Source of the DNA: Stackebrandtia endophytica | GTDB taxonomy: Bacteria; Actinomycetota; Actinomycetes; Mycobacteriales; Micromonosporaceae | Assembly (NCBI RefSeq): GCF_006716355.1 | Contig: NZ_VFOW01000001.1 | Location: 2,790,001 to 2,854,000, forward strand | DNA length: 64,000 nucleotides | Direction: 5' to 3' | In this document: positions 9,679 through 17,995 of the stretch, piece after piece | Numbering within the stretch: the first letter of the stretch is position 1 | Layout: every line of letters starts with the position of its first letter | Position numbers and translations under genes: made by a program | The notes under the pieces: model-generated | Databases searched by the model: none | Told to the model about the DNA's origin: nothing | What the model saw: only the letters and a program-made list of their open reading frames with translations

Positions 9679-11382
9679 ATGCCCCCCGTTTCGCTGCGCC
9701 GCAACGCATTTCGTGATCATGTCATTGTCTGCGGCGACGATGGCATGGCATTCCGACTGGTCGAGGAACTGGTGTATCGCCACCGCGAGAACGTGACCGT
9801 GGTGTTGCCGTCGCGACGTCAGAATCACGGCCCGCAGATTTCGCGGGTACCGATGGTGCGGGTGGTGGAGAACGACCAACTGGACGAGGACGCGTTCTCG
9901 GCGGCCCGGATCGGCACCGCCAAAGCCTTGGCGCTCATGGTTCAGGACGATGTCGGCAACATTCACGCCGCGATGCGGGCCCAGGAGATCACCGACATCC
10001 GCATCGTGGTGCGGGTCTACAACAGCGGTTTGGGCAACCGGATCGAGGGACTGCTCGGCGACTGCATTCTGCTGTCGGACGCCTCGATGGCATCGCCGTC
10101 GTTCGTGGCGGCCGCACTGGGGGAGGTGGAACCCCGTTACCTTCCGGTCGCCGACCGCACCCTGTACGTCACCACCGCCGCCCAGGCCGGCCGCATCCCG
10201 GGTCCGAGTTGGACGATCACCGCCGCCGACGCGCCCGGATTGCTGTTGCCGGGGCCGGACCATCCACCGGACCTCGTGATCACTGCGGCGTTTCGGAAGC
10301 CCCGTATGTTCGCCGCGGCGTCGCGGCATCGGGTGCGAAGACTCGTGACCCGCGCCTGGGATGAGATCCGGGAGATCCTGGATCGCAAGCTCCGGTTCAT
10401 CACGTTGGCGCTGCTGTTCATCATCCTGGTGGGAACGTTCCTCATCTGGGAGTTCCACAATGCTCGTGGCGACATGGACGACGTGAGTCTTCTGACCGCC
10501 GGATACATCGCGTTGTTGGCCGCCGCCGGCGGTATCGACCCCGATTTGACGGCGCCGGCGGCCGAGAAGTTCGCGCACACGCTGGTCTCGTTTGCCGGCG
10601 TGCTGCTGGTACCGGTGTTCACGGCGTCCATCGTGGAGAACATGGTCGGGCGCCGCATGGCGTTGGAGGCGGGTCGATTGCGCGGCCCGATCAGTGACCA
10701 TGTGATCGTCGTCGGATTGGGCAACGTGGGCATCCAGGTGGCGACCCAGTTGCACGCCATGGGTGTCCCGGTGGTCGCGGTGGAGCGCGATGAGCGGTCT
10801 CGCGGTGTCGACGCTGCTCGTAACCAGGGGATCTCGGTGGTGCTGGGCGACGCCAGTCATTCCGAAACCCTTGAGAACGCCCAGGTTCGGACCTGCCGAT
10901 CGCTGGTCGCGGTGACCAGCAACGACATCGTGAATCTGGAGGCCGCGCTGCACGCTCGTCGCACGCGTGGCGACCTGCGGACCGTCCTGCGGCTGTTCGA
11001 TCCCGACCTCGCCGCCCGGGTGCACCGGACGTTCGGTATCGGCACCACCCTGTCGGTGGCGGCGGTGGCCGCCGCGGAGTTCGCCGCCGCCATGACCGAG
11101 CGCAACGTCAAGGGAACAATCCCCATTGGACGTCACCTGTTGCTGATCGGTGAACTGGCCATCGAACCCGGCTCCGCCCTGGAGGGCGCACCAGTCAGTG
11201 AAATAGACACCGATGAACATATCCGCGTTTTGGCGATTTCGGGCCCGGGTGAGACAACATGGACTCCGGACCCCGCGCGGCCGTTGGAAGCCGGCGACAC
11301 CGTCCTGGTTCTGGCAACCCGGCGCGGACTGTCGAGCGCCGTCGAACGCAGCGTCGCGCCCGATACCCAGGAGGGACTATGA
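9679..11382 (+). CDS. Ion channel protein with two RCK/TrkA-N domains (CASTOR/POLLUX-like)
   Basis: 567 aa. The N-terminal Rossmann domain is DHVIVCGDDGMAFRLVEEL (about 13-150). Membrane segments lie at about 240-257 and 302-322, with a pore-like hydrophobic stretch at about 273-292. The second NAD-binding RCK domain starts at HVIVVGLGNVGIQVATQL (about 341), and a TrkA-C-like end covers about 485-560. The pore region reads TAGYIALLAAAGGIDPD instead of the K+ filter TVGYGD, which recalls CASTOR/POLLUX-type channels rather than classical K+ channels. The stop overlaps the next gene (ATGA). The transported ion cannot be told from sequence. Confidence 0.85.
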   Translation: MPPVSLRRNAFRDHVIVCGDDGMAFRLVEELVYRHRENVTVVLPSRRQNHGPQISRVPMVRVVENDQLDEDAFSAARIGTAKALALMVQDDVGNIHAAMRAQEITDIRIVVRVYNSGLGNRIEGLLGDCILLSDASMASPSFVAAALGEVEPRYLPVADRTLYVTTAAQAGRIPGPSWTITAADAPGLLLPGPDHPPDLVITAAFRKPRMFAAASRHRVRRLVTRAWDEIREILDRKLRFITLALLFIILVGTFLIWEFHNARGDMDDVSLLTAGYIALLAAAGGIDPDLTAPAAEKFAHTLVSFAGVLLVPVFTASIVENMVGRRMALEAGRLRGPISDHVIVVGLGNVGIQVATQLHAMGVPVVAVERDERSRGVDAARNQGISVVLGDASHSETLENAQVRTCRSLVAVTSNDIVNLEAALHARRTRGDLRTVLRLFDPDLAARVHRTFGIGTTLSVAAVAAAEFAAAMTERNVKGTIPIGRHLLLIGELAIEPGSALEGAPVSEIDTDEHIRVLAISGPGETTWTPDPARPLEAGDTVLVLATRRGLSSAVERSVAPDTQEGL

Positions 11383-12032
11383 CGAAGCTGCCCACGATCG
11401 CGGCTCCCCGGTTTCACATCGCCCCCGAGGACGGCCTCGGCCGCGCCGAATCCTTCGCGCGGACCATGGCGACCCGACGTACCGTTCGCGACTTCTCCTC
11501 CGACCCGATAGATCCGCGCATCATCACCGAGGCGATCCGGGCCGCCGCGACCGCACCCAGTGGCGCCAACGTGCAGCCGTGGCGGTTCGTGGTGGTCACC
11601 GATCCCGAGGTCAAGTCCCGGATCCGCGTCGCCGCCGAGGAGGAGGAACGGGAGTTCTACTCCCGCCGTGCCAGTGACGAGTGGCTACAGGCGTTGGCGC
11701 CGTTGGGAACCGATGACCAGAAGCCGTTCCTGGAGGACGCCCCGGCGTTGATCGTGGTGTTCGAGGTGCACAAGGGAGAGACCGAGCCCCGGCCCTACTA
11801 CGTCAAGGAGTCGGTGGGCATCGCGGTGGGTTTCCTGTTGGCCACACTGCATCAAGCCGGCCTGGCCACCCTGACCCACACTCCGAGCCCGATGCGGTTC
11901 CTGGCGGAGTTGTGCGGTCGCCCCGCCAACGAACGCCCCTTCGTGTTGATCCCGGTCGGCTATCCGGCTGCCGACGCCGAGGTCCCCGACATCACCCGCA
12001 AGCCGTTGCCCGAGGTCCTCGTCCAGCGCTGA
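11379..12032 (+). CDS. Nitroreductase-family FMN oxidoreductase
   Basis: 217 aa from ATG 11379, with GGAGGGACT just upstream and a 4-base overlap with the channel gene. FMN-binding features are TRRTVRDFSSDP near residue 30, AAATAPSGANVQPWRFVVVT, and a late Gly-rich VGIAVGFLLATLHQAGLATL with a conserved PxxF turn (TPSPMRFLAEL). The family reduces nitro-aromatics, quinones or flavins with NAD(P)H. The tight coupling to a channel with NAD-sensing RCK domains is suggestive, but its meaning is unknown. Confidence 0.9.
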   Translation: MTKLPTIAAPRFHIAPEDGLGRAESFARTMATRRTVRDFSSDPIDPRIITEAIRAAATAPSGANVQPWRFVVVTDPEVKSRIRVAAEEEEREFYSRRASDEWLQALAPLGTDDQKPFLEDAPALIVVFEVHKGETEPRPYYVKESVGIAVGFLLATLHQAGLATLTHTPSPMRFLAELCGRPANERPFVLIPVGYPAADAEVPDITRKPLPEVLVQR

Positions 12033-12181
12033 TCCGGCGACGGCGAACCCCGGTGATCGACCCCCGCCAGGTCATGCGGTGACCGCAAGGCGTGGCCAAA
12101 CGCTGTGTTGTTCGTTGATTACCGGGGAGGGCGTTTCGTCCACCCCGGTTTGATACTCCATCAACACCAGGAGGGGGCAGG

Positions 12182-13357
12182 ATGAAACGAACCACCGTCA
12201 TGGTGGCCGTACTGGCGGTTGTCGGCGCCGCCGCGATCGCGACGCCACTGCTGCTCGGCCCGATGGCCGAAGCGGACCAGCCGGAGCAGACGCCAAATCA
12301 GATCAGCCGGGAGGCTGAGACGGGTGTGCTCGAGATCGGGACCATTGAGGAGGTGGGCACGACCCTGTCGTACCTGACCTCGTCAAAGCAGGTCTTGACC
12401 TACCCGGAGGCCGAGTACGTCAAGGTGCACTTCTCACGCCTTGAGCTGATGCCCGGCGACTACGTCACGGTGTCCGATCCGGAGGGCACCGAGAGCCACC
12501 GCTACGAATCCAACGAGGTCGAGTGGGCGACGTCGATCAGCGGGGACACCGCGGTCGTCGAGTTGCACTCGACCAGCGGAGTGGTCTCGGACGTCCTGTC
12601 GCGCTATGGCATCAGCGTCGACAAGGTCGCTCGCGGCTTCTCGACCGGGGAACTCGCCCAGCGCGCGAAGGAGCGGCAGCGCACCGAGAGCGTCTGCGGC
12701 CAGGACGACCAGTTGGACGCGGTGTGTTACCAGTCCGACGAACCGAAGATCTACAAGAACTCGGCACCGGTGGCGCGGTTGCTGATCGGCGGCACCACGC
12801 TGTGCACGGCATTCCGGATCGGTGAGGAGAACCGGATGCTGACGAACAACCACTGCTTCGAGAACAACTCCCAGGCCCGCAGCACCGAGGTGTGGTTCAA
12901 CTACTCCTGTGAGGAGTGCGGCAGCGGCACGGTCGGCACCGTCACCAAGGTGCGCGGCGAGAAGGTGCTGGACACCGACCGGACTTACGACTACACGCTG
13001 TTCACGGTGGATGATTTCAAGGCCGTGAAGAAGTTCGGTCACCTGAACCTGGCGACCCGGCAGGCCCGCGCCGGGGAGGAGCTGTACATTCCGCAGCACC
13101 CGGGCGGGGCACCGACTCAGATCGCGCTGAACTCCGACGCCGACGGGGGTGCCTGCCGAGTCGAAGACCCGACCTTCGACGGTTACGCCTACGACAGCGA
13201 CGTCTCGTACTACTGCGACACGGCGTTCGGCTCCTCGGGTTCACCGGTGTTGTCCCGCGAGACGCATGAGGTCATTGCGCTGCACCACTTCGGGGGGTGC
13301 CCCAATTCGGGCGTGCGCTCCGACATCGTCGCTGAGCGGATCGCTCAGCACATGTAG
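12182..13357 (+). CDS. Secreted trypsin-like (S1) serine protease
   Basis: 391 aa. The signal peptide covers about residues 1-31. A propeptide-like region (about 35-175) precedes the protease domain. The catalytic triad is visible: His in LTNNHCF (about 223), Asp in TYDYTLFTVDD (about 270) and Ser in AFGSSGSPVLS (about 353). Many cysteines (CGQDDQLDAVC, CTAF, NHC, SCEEC, GACRVE, YYCDTAF, GGC) suggest several disulfides, as in lysyl-endopeptidase-type enzymes of predatory bacteria. A GGAGGGGG ribosome site lies 5 bases upstream of the ATG. Specificity not assignable. Confidence 0.93.
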   Translation: MKRTTVMVAVLAVVGAAAIATPLLLGPMAEADQPEQTPNQISREAETGVLEIGTIEEVGTTLSYLTSSKQVLTYPEAEYVKVHFSRLELMPGDYVTVSDPEGTESHRYESNEVEWATSISGDTAVVELHSTSGVVSDVLSRYGISVDKVARGFSTGELAQRAKERQRTESVCGQDDQLDAVCYQSDEPKIYKNSAPVARLLIGGTTLCTAFRIGEENRMLTNNHCFENNSQARSTEVWFNYSCEECGSGTVGTVTKVRGEKVLDTDRTYDYTLFTVDDFKAVKKFGHLNLATRQARAGEELYIPQHPGGAPTQIALNSDADGGACRVEDPTFDGYAYDSDVSYYCDTAFGSSGSPVLSRETHEVIALHHFGGCPNSGVRSDIVAERIAQHM

Positions 13358-13383
13358 TGCATTGGACGGTATGAACGACCAAC

Positions 13384-13413
13384 GGGTCGGCCACAATCGC
13401 TTGTGGCCGACCC
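13384..13413 (+). terminator. Strong hairpin terminator after the serine protease
   Basis: GGGTCGGCCACAA (13384-13396) pairs perfectly with TTGTGGCCGACCC (13401-13413) over the tetraloop TCGC. It lies 27 bp after the protease stop. Confidence 0.75.
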
Positions 13414-13534
13414 GACGCTTGTCGGTTTCCGTTGTGTCCGGTGTCGACGTACGCTGCCGATGGTCGACAGCCGAGGACTTCGAGTACGGATCGTGGACGC
13501 CCCCGCCCCCACCGTCTTCGGTGTCGTGCGTCGA

Positions 13535-14065
13535 CTACTTCGCGGTTGCCTTGACCGTCGGCTTCTTAGAGTTGGCCTTCTTGACGGTGGTCTTCTTGGC
13601 CACCGGTCCGCTGTTGGCGGGCTTGGTGTTGGCCGGCTTGGCGTGGTTGTTGTTCTGCCCGGTCGGGACGGAACCGTTGCCGTTGCCGTTTCCGTTGTTG
13701 TTCGCGATGGTCGCGATCACCTTGATCGGGCTGCGCTCGCCGTTGGTGACGTGCTCGCCGCGCTCGACCAGCTCGTAGTAGGTGGCGCGAGCCTTCTCCG
13801 AGGCGACCTTCGCCTTGTCCCCCAGAGTCGTGGCGGTCTCGCTGGCGGTCTCCCGCAGCCGGTTGGCGTCGAAGCCCCGGAACGTCTCGACACCCTTGGT
13901 CACGTTGTCACGGACGGCGGTGTTGATCGCGTTGAAGCGTTCCTCCAACTTGGCACGATCGCGCAGCTCGTCGACCTTGGCCGGAAGTTTCTTCAGCTGC
14001 TCGACGACGACTTCGGAAGCGCCGGCGGCGGCGTAGATCGGCGATGGCAGTTTGCGCTCTGACAT
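13535..14065 (-). CDS. HbhA-like heparin-binding hemagglutinin homologue
   Basis: 176 aa from ATG 14065 with GGAGG 8 bases upstream. An N-terminal alpha-helical coiled-coil region (about 15-105, with VVEQLKKLPAKVDELRDRAK and ARATYYELVERGEHV) precedes a low-complexity Asn/Gly stretch (NNNGNGNGNG) and a Lys/Ala/Pro-rich C-terminus (AKKTTVKKANSKKPTVKATA). This is the layout of mycobacterial HbhA, which binds sulfated glycans through the lysine tail. Outside pathogens the role is likely envelope or nucleoid related. The gene lies behind an XRE regulator gene, as in mycobacteria. Confidence 0.87.
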   Translation of the reverse strand: MSERKLPSPIYAAAGASEVVVEQLKKLPAKVDELRDRAKLEERFNAINTAVRDNVTKGVETFRGFDANRLRETASETATTLGDKAKVASEKARATYYELVERGEHVTNGERSPIKVIATIANNNGNGNGNGSVPTGQNNNHAKPANTKPANSGPVAKKTTVKKANSKKPTVKATAK

Positions 14066-14117
14066 TGGTAAATGCCTCCAGATTGCTGTCTTGTGCGTTG
14101 TGTTGTCGTATGAGCCG

Positions 14118-14690
14118 CTATGACGCCGCGTTGCGTCGACGAGCTCGCGCGCGACCAGGACGTCCAGCCGGAGTGGCGCGCGGTGGCGCCAACTCCTCCG
14201 GTGTGGATTCTTCATGAGATTGCGAAGCCTTGGCCGGTTTCGAGGTTTCCGCCTCCTCGGCCAGATCTTCCTCGTCCATCAGGTCGTCGGCCATGGCGGC
14301 GACGTCCGCGTCGAACACGACCGGCTCGGTGTTCTCGTCGTCGAGGTCGGCGCCCTCGTTGCGGAGGTTCTCCCGCCGAAACGCCTCGTAGATCTCGGTG
14401 AGCGTCTGCTTCTGACGCGTGGTGAGACCGTTGTCGGCGGCGATGGCGGCGAGGGTTCCCTGCCCGTCCTTCTGGTTGAGAAGCCCGGCGCGCAGATACA
14501 TCAAAGGAGTGGAGACCTTCAGCGCGTTGGCGATCTGTTGCAGCACCTCGGCGCTGGGTTTGCGCAGGCCACGTTCGATCTGGCTCAGGTACGGGTTGCT
14601 GACGCCGGCTTGGTCGGCCAGCTGCCGCAGCGATACTTTCGCGTTGCGTCGCATGTCCCGGATGAACTCGCCTATGTCTCGATCGGCCAT
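14118..14690 (-). CDS. XRE-family transcriptional regulator upstream of hbhA
   Basis: 190 aa from ATG 14690 (MADRDIGEFIRDMRR). The helix-turn-helix at about 8-65 is clear: KVSLRQLADQAGVSNPYLSQ, then IERGLRKPS. The middle part (about 70-110) is helical, followed by an acidic stretch (ENTEPVVFDADVAAMADDLM) and a basic tail RPGRARARRRNAAS. Equivalent regulators precede hbhA in other actinobacteria. Four phased TTGCTAAC-like repeats lie 20-60 bp upstream and probably form its own operator. Confidence 0.9.
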   Translation of the reverse strand: MADRDIGEFIRDMRRNAKVSLRQLADQAGVSNPYLSQIERGLRKPSAEVLQQIANALKVSTPLMYLRAGLLNQKDGQGTLAAIAADNGLTTRQKQTLTEIYEAFRRENLRNEGADLDDENTEPVVFDADVAAMADDLMDEEDLAEEAETSKPAKASQSHEESTPEELAPPRATPAGRPGRARARRRNAAS

Positions 14691-14710
14691 GTCGACCACG
14701 GTAACGCGAC

Positions 14711-14749
14711 TTGCTAACAATTGCTAGCGTTTTGCTAACTATTGTTAGA
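14711..14749 (-). promoter_or_regulatory. Iteron-like operator of the XRE regulator gene
   Basis: Four 8-base direct repeats: TTGCTAAC (14711), TTGCTAGC (14721), TTGCTAAC (14732) and TTGTTAGA (14742). They are spaced 10, 11 and 10 bp, so all lie on one face of the helix. The block is markedly AT-rich for this genome and lies directly in front of the XRE start. Autoregulation is inferred from position. Confidence 0.6.
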
Positions 14750-14873
14750 GATGTCACCCGGTCCGGGGTCCACGTTCACGCATTGTCGACCTATACGCCG
14801 GACCCGATGGGACGACACGCCGACGAAACCGAGACGGCGGGATCGAGTCGCCGGTGAGCCCGCCCCGCGACCG

Positions 14874-15467
14874 TCACTCCCCGAGCCGGTACCGGATGTG
14901 GGTGACCAGGTCGGTTCCCGAACGGGCGATCGGTGTGAGCTTCAGCGGGCCGACACCGTCGAACAGACGCTCGCCCGACCCCAGAATGACCGGCGCGACG
15001 TGCAGGCGCAACTCGTCGATGAGCCCGGCGGCGAGGTACTGGTTGACGGTCGACGCCCCGCCGGCGATCGCCACATTGCGGTCCCCGGCAACGGCCTTCG
15101 CCCGTTCCAGGGCCACCTCGATGCCCTCGGTGACGAAGTGGAACGTGGTGCCCCCGGCCATCTCCACCGAGGCACGCGGCCGATGCCCGAGCACGAAGAC
15201 GGGGGCATGGTACGGCGGATCCTCACCCCACCAGCCGGTCCACTCCAGGTCCCATTCGCCCCGGTCGGGGCCGAACATCTTGCGGCCCATGATGTAGGCG
15301 CCGGCGTTGACCAGGGAGGCGACCTCGTCGGCGTTCTCCTCGCGCTGCTCGAACTGCCAGCGGTGCAGCTGCTCGGCGTTCTCACCGAGCGGATTGTCGA
15401 CGCTCTGGTTCGGCCCGGCGACGAATCCGTCGGCCGAGACCGTGATGGAGCAGCTGACGATACCCAT
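14874..15467 (-). CDS. DHFR-like (RibD C-terminal) reductase, copy 1
   Basis: 197 aa from ATG 15467 with GGAGGA 4 bases upstream. The RibD_C/DHFR-like fold is shown by SCSITVSADGFVAGPNQS at the start, YIMGRKMFGPDRGEW, the nucleotide-binding IAGGASTVNQYLAAGLIDEL, and HVAPVILGSGERLFDG. These stand-alone proteins are NAD(P)H-dependent reductases of unknown substrate. A motif GCAACCAGTCAC upstream is shared with the second such gene at 25674. Confidence 0.88.
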   Translation of the reverse strand: MGIVSCSITVSADGFVAGPNQSVDNPLGENAEQLHRWQFEQREENADEVASLVNAGAYIMGRKMFGPDRGEWDLEWTGWWGEDPPYHAPVFVLGHRPRASVEMAGGTTFHFVTEGIEVALERAKAVAGDRNVAIAGGASTVNQYLAAGLIDELRLHVAPVILGSGERLFDGVGPLKLTPIARSGTDLVTHIRYRLGE

Positions 15468-15493
15468 GATGTCCTCCGCGAAACCTGTCGACA

Positions 15494-15523
15494 GTAAACC
15501 AGTTCTGCATTGCAACCAGTCAC
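15494..15523 (-). promoter_or_regulatory. Candidate HxlR-type operator upstream of the DHFR-like gene
   Basis: Read on the plus strand, AACCAGTTCTGCATT is followed by GCAACCAGTCAC. The promoter region of the 25674 gene has AACCGATTGCCATTC followed by the same GCAACCAGTCAC. Conservation in front of two homologous genes suggests a shared regulator. Confidence 0.45.
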
Positions 15524-15567
15524 ATGAGACTAGTGAATCCGCACCGGGAAGGCAAGATCACTCCGCA

Positions 15568-17952
15568 TCACGACCCCACTGCCGCCGCCACGTCGATCAA
15601 CCCCGCACCGACCGTGTTGGCGCTTCCATCGCAGGCATCGATCGCGGCGCCCTTGGCCACCGTCACCGGCGACGCGGTCGCACGCAACAACTCCGCCGTG
15701 GCGGCGACGTCGCCGACCAACTCCGGCCGCGCCTGCCACAGAACCGCGACCGCGCCGGCCACATGCGGAGCGGCCATCGAGGTGCCCGACATGCGGCCGT
15801 ATCCACCACCGGGAAGCGACGAGATCACCCCCTCGGTCCCGGTGACCTCCCCCGGCGCCATCGCGTCCGGTTTGGCCGTCGCCCCCGGCACCGGGCCGCG
15901 GCTGGAGAACTCGGCGACCTCACCGTTCTCGTCCACGGCTCCCACCGAGAACACCTCGGGGTAGTTGGCCGGCGGGGTGGCCGCCGAACCGCAGGTGGGT
16001 CCACTGTTTCCGGCCGCGACCACCACGAACACCCCTCCGGTCGTCAGTGCCCGCATGGCGGGTCCGAACACGGTCGGGTCACAACCCTCGACGGGCGGAC
16101 AGCCCCACGAGTTGGTGACGATGTGAGCCGCCCGCATCGGATCCCCGTCGGCGAACGAGTCCTGATCGGGCGCAAACGGCGCGAACATGAACTCCAGACA
16201 GGACAGGTAATCGGCCGGGTTTCCGGCGTTTCTGGGCAGGTTCGAACAGGCCATCCAGTCGGCGCCGGGCGCGACCCCGACGCCCTCCGATCCCAGTGCC
16301 AGCCCCAGCGCGTGGGTCCCGTGACCATGCGGGTCCACCGGTTCCCGGGTGCCGCGCACCGGGTCGAACCACGAGTCGTCGCCACCCCGGAACCGGTCGG
16401 CGTACGCGGGATGATCCGGGTCGACCCCGGAATCGGCGATCCCGATGGTGATCCCGGCACCGTCGGAGCTACCCCAGACGGCGGGGGCGTTGACCTGCTC
16501 GATGTTGGGCTGCGGGCGACCGGACACCGTGACGTCCCCGGTCTGGGCCGGTTCCTCCGCCGGCACCGGCCGATTCTGTGGGTTCAAGAGCACCGCGGCC
16601 ACGTCGTCGCGGTCCTCCAACCACCCGCGATTCCAGGCCTCGGCGTCCACCTCTATCGCGTTGAGCAGGTAGAACGGCCGCCAGTCCATTCCGGAGTCAT
16701 CGAGTTCGGCCCGCAGCTCGGCCTGGCTGGTCTCGGCGGTCGCGACGAGCCGCTGATGCACCAGGCTCAACCGTTGCCCCCGGTCACCTGAGATCCCCGA
16801 CAGGTCGGCCTGTTCGGTCATCACCACCAGGAGTTTCTCGCCGTGGAAACCCGGCTGCGCTATCGCGTTCATCCCCGCCACGATCGCGATGACGATGACG
16901 AGACTTCCGGCGCCGACCGCGGGTAGCCCGTTGATCCGGGGCGCGGTCACGGTGTAGATCGCGCCGCTCAGCCACCCGATGACCACCGCGAACAGGGCCG
17001 CGAACACCAACCAGTTGCCGAAGTCGGGCCCCAGGATGAGCGGCAGGAACTCGTCGGCGTCGGCGAACGCCAACGGCCCGAACGCCGCCGGAGCCGTCGC
17101 CGCCATCACGATCCGTCCGGTGCGGACACTGCGTCGCATCAGCGCCGCCAGGGCGAAGCCCAACGCCGGGACGGTGACCATGGTCAGCAGGTGCAGTCCG
17201 CCACCGCCGATTCCGGTGGCCAGCAACAACAACGCGATACCGGCGGCAGCACCACCGCCGAGGATGCGGCGCGCGGTCGACACCACGGCGAACCGGCTCC
17301 AGAAGCGATCACCGAGGAGGACACCGCACAACACCGCGAACGCCACCGCGAGTACCGCGGCCGACACGGTGTCCCACAGACTGCCGAGGGCACCGGCCCA
17401 CGCCCACGGCACGATCATCAGGCCACCGGCGCACGCCGCCCACCAGGCGGCACCGGCGGCGCGGGTGCCGCGGTCGGGATCCACCGGAGACTCGCCGCGT
17501 ATCCGCCACCAGGGCCACAGGATCGCCGCCAGGATCAGGCAGGCGACGGCCTGCACGACCATGCCGGCTTCGCTGACCGCGATGGGAATGACCCGGGTCA
17601 GCCCCAGCAACGCCAGGGCCACCGCCGCGATCAGCCAGGTCACTCCGACGATCACCGACCGGGGGAATCGCCGCGACACGATGAGCGGGAACGAGAGCAA
17701 CGCCGCGATACCGGCGAGCACCGCCGTCAGGACCGGCCAGTGGTCGGTCGGCACCGGCATCGCCAGGTACAGCATGATCTGCATGGTTTCCCAGCCGTCG
17801 ATCTGGCTGATCGACGCGGCGACGATGATGCCGACACCGGCGATGATCGAGTAGATCAACAGGATCACCGGCCATGGTGAGGCCGATGTTCCCGTGGCGT
17901 TCTCGGGCGTTGTCATCGGCGGGGGCGTCGCGTTGTGATATCGCTCATCCAC
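15568..17952 (-). CDS. Polytopic membrane protein with C-terminal subtilisin (S8) protease domain
   Basis: 794 aa. Residues 25-390 hold about ten hydrophobic membrane segments. Residues 395-490 resemble an inhibitor-I9-like or propeptide region (KLLVVMTEQADLSGISGDRG). The S8 domain follows with Asp in GITIGIADSGVDPDHP (about 505), His in DPHGHGTHALGLAL (about 540), oxyanion Asn in VVAAGNSGPTCGS and Ser in SGTSMAAPHVAGAVAVLWQ (about 720). Six cysteines in the protease part suggest an extracellular location. Met13 is an alternative start. Subtilases are normally secreted or carry one anchor, so this many helices is unusual. Confidence 0.88.
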   Translation of the reverse strand: MDERYHNATPPPMTTPENATGTSASPWPVILLIYSIIAGVGIIVAASISQIDGWETMQIMLYLAMPVPTDHWPVLTAVLAGIAALLSFPLIVSRRFPRSVIVGVTWLIAAVALALLGLTRVIPIAVSEAGMVVQAVACLILAAILWPWWRIRGESPVDPDRGTRAAGAAWWAACAGGLMIVPWAWAGALGSLWDTVSAAVLAVAFAVLCGVLLGDRFWSRFAVVSTARRILGGGAAAGIALLLLATGIGGGGLHLLTMVTVPALGFALAALMRRSVRTGRIVMAATAPAAFGPLAFADADEFLPLILGPDFGNWLVFAALFAVVIGWLSGAIYTVTAPRINGLPAVGAGSLVIVIAIVAGMNAIAQPGFHGEKLLVVMTEQADLSGISGDRGQRLSLVHQRLVATAETSQAELRAELDDSGMDWRPFYLLNAIEVDAEAWNRGWLEDRDDVAAVLLNPQNRPVPAEEPAQTGDVTVSGRPQPNIEQVNAPAVWGSSDGAGITIGIADSGVDPDHPAYADRFRGGDDSWFDPVRGTREPVDPHGHGTHALGLALGSEGVGVAPGADWMACSNLPRNAGNPADYLSCLEFMFAPFAPDQDSFADGDPMRAAHIVTNSWGCPPVEGCDPTVFGPAMRALTTGGVFVVVAAGNSGPTCGSAATPPANYPEVFSVGAVDENGEVAEFSSRGPVPGATAKPDAMAPGEVTGTEGVISSLPGGGYGRMSGTSMAAPHVAGAVAVLWQARPELVGDVAATAELLRATASPVTVAKGAAIDACDGSANTVGAGLIDVAAAVGS

Positions 17953-17995
17953 GTAGGTAGCCTACGATCCGAGGTCGCGTACTACGGTTAGCAAC

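Noticed and set aside
9658-11220. 520-codon minus-strand open frame opposite the ion channel gene
   Set aside because: Shadow frame. The channel on the plus strand has TrkA-N motifs and an overlap with the next gene.
13535-14750. Heparin-binding adhesin as a sign of pathogenicity
   Set aside because: HbhA-like proteins with an XRE gene are widespread in non-pathogenic actinobacteria.
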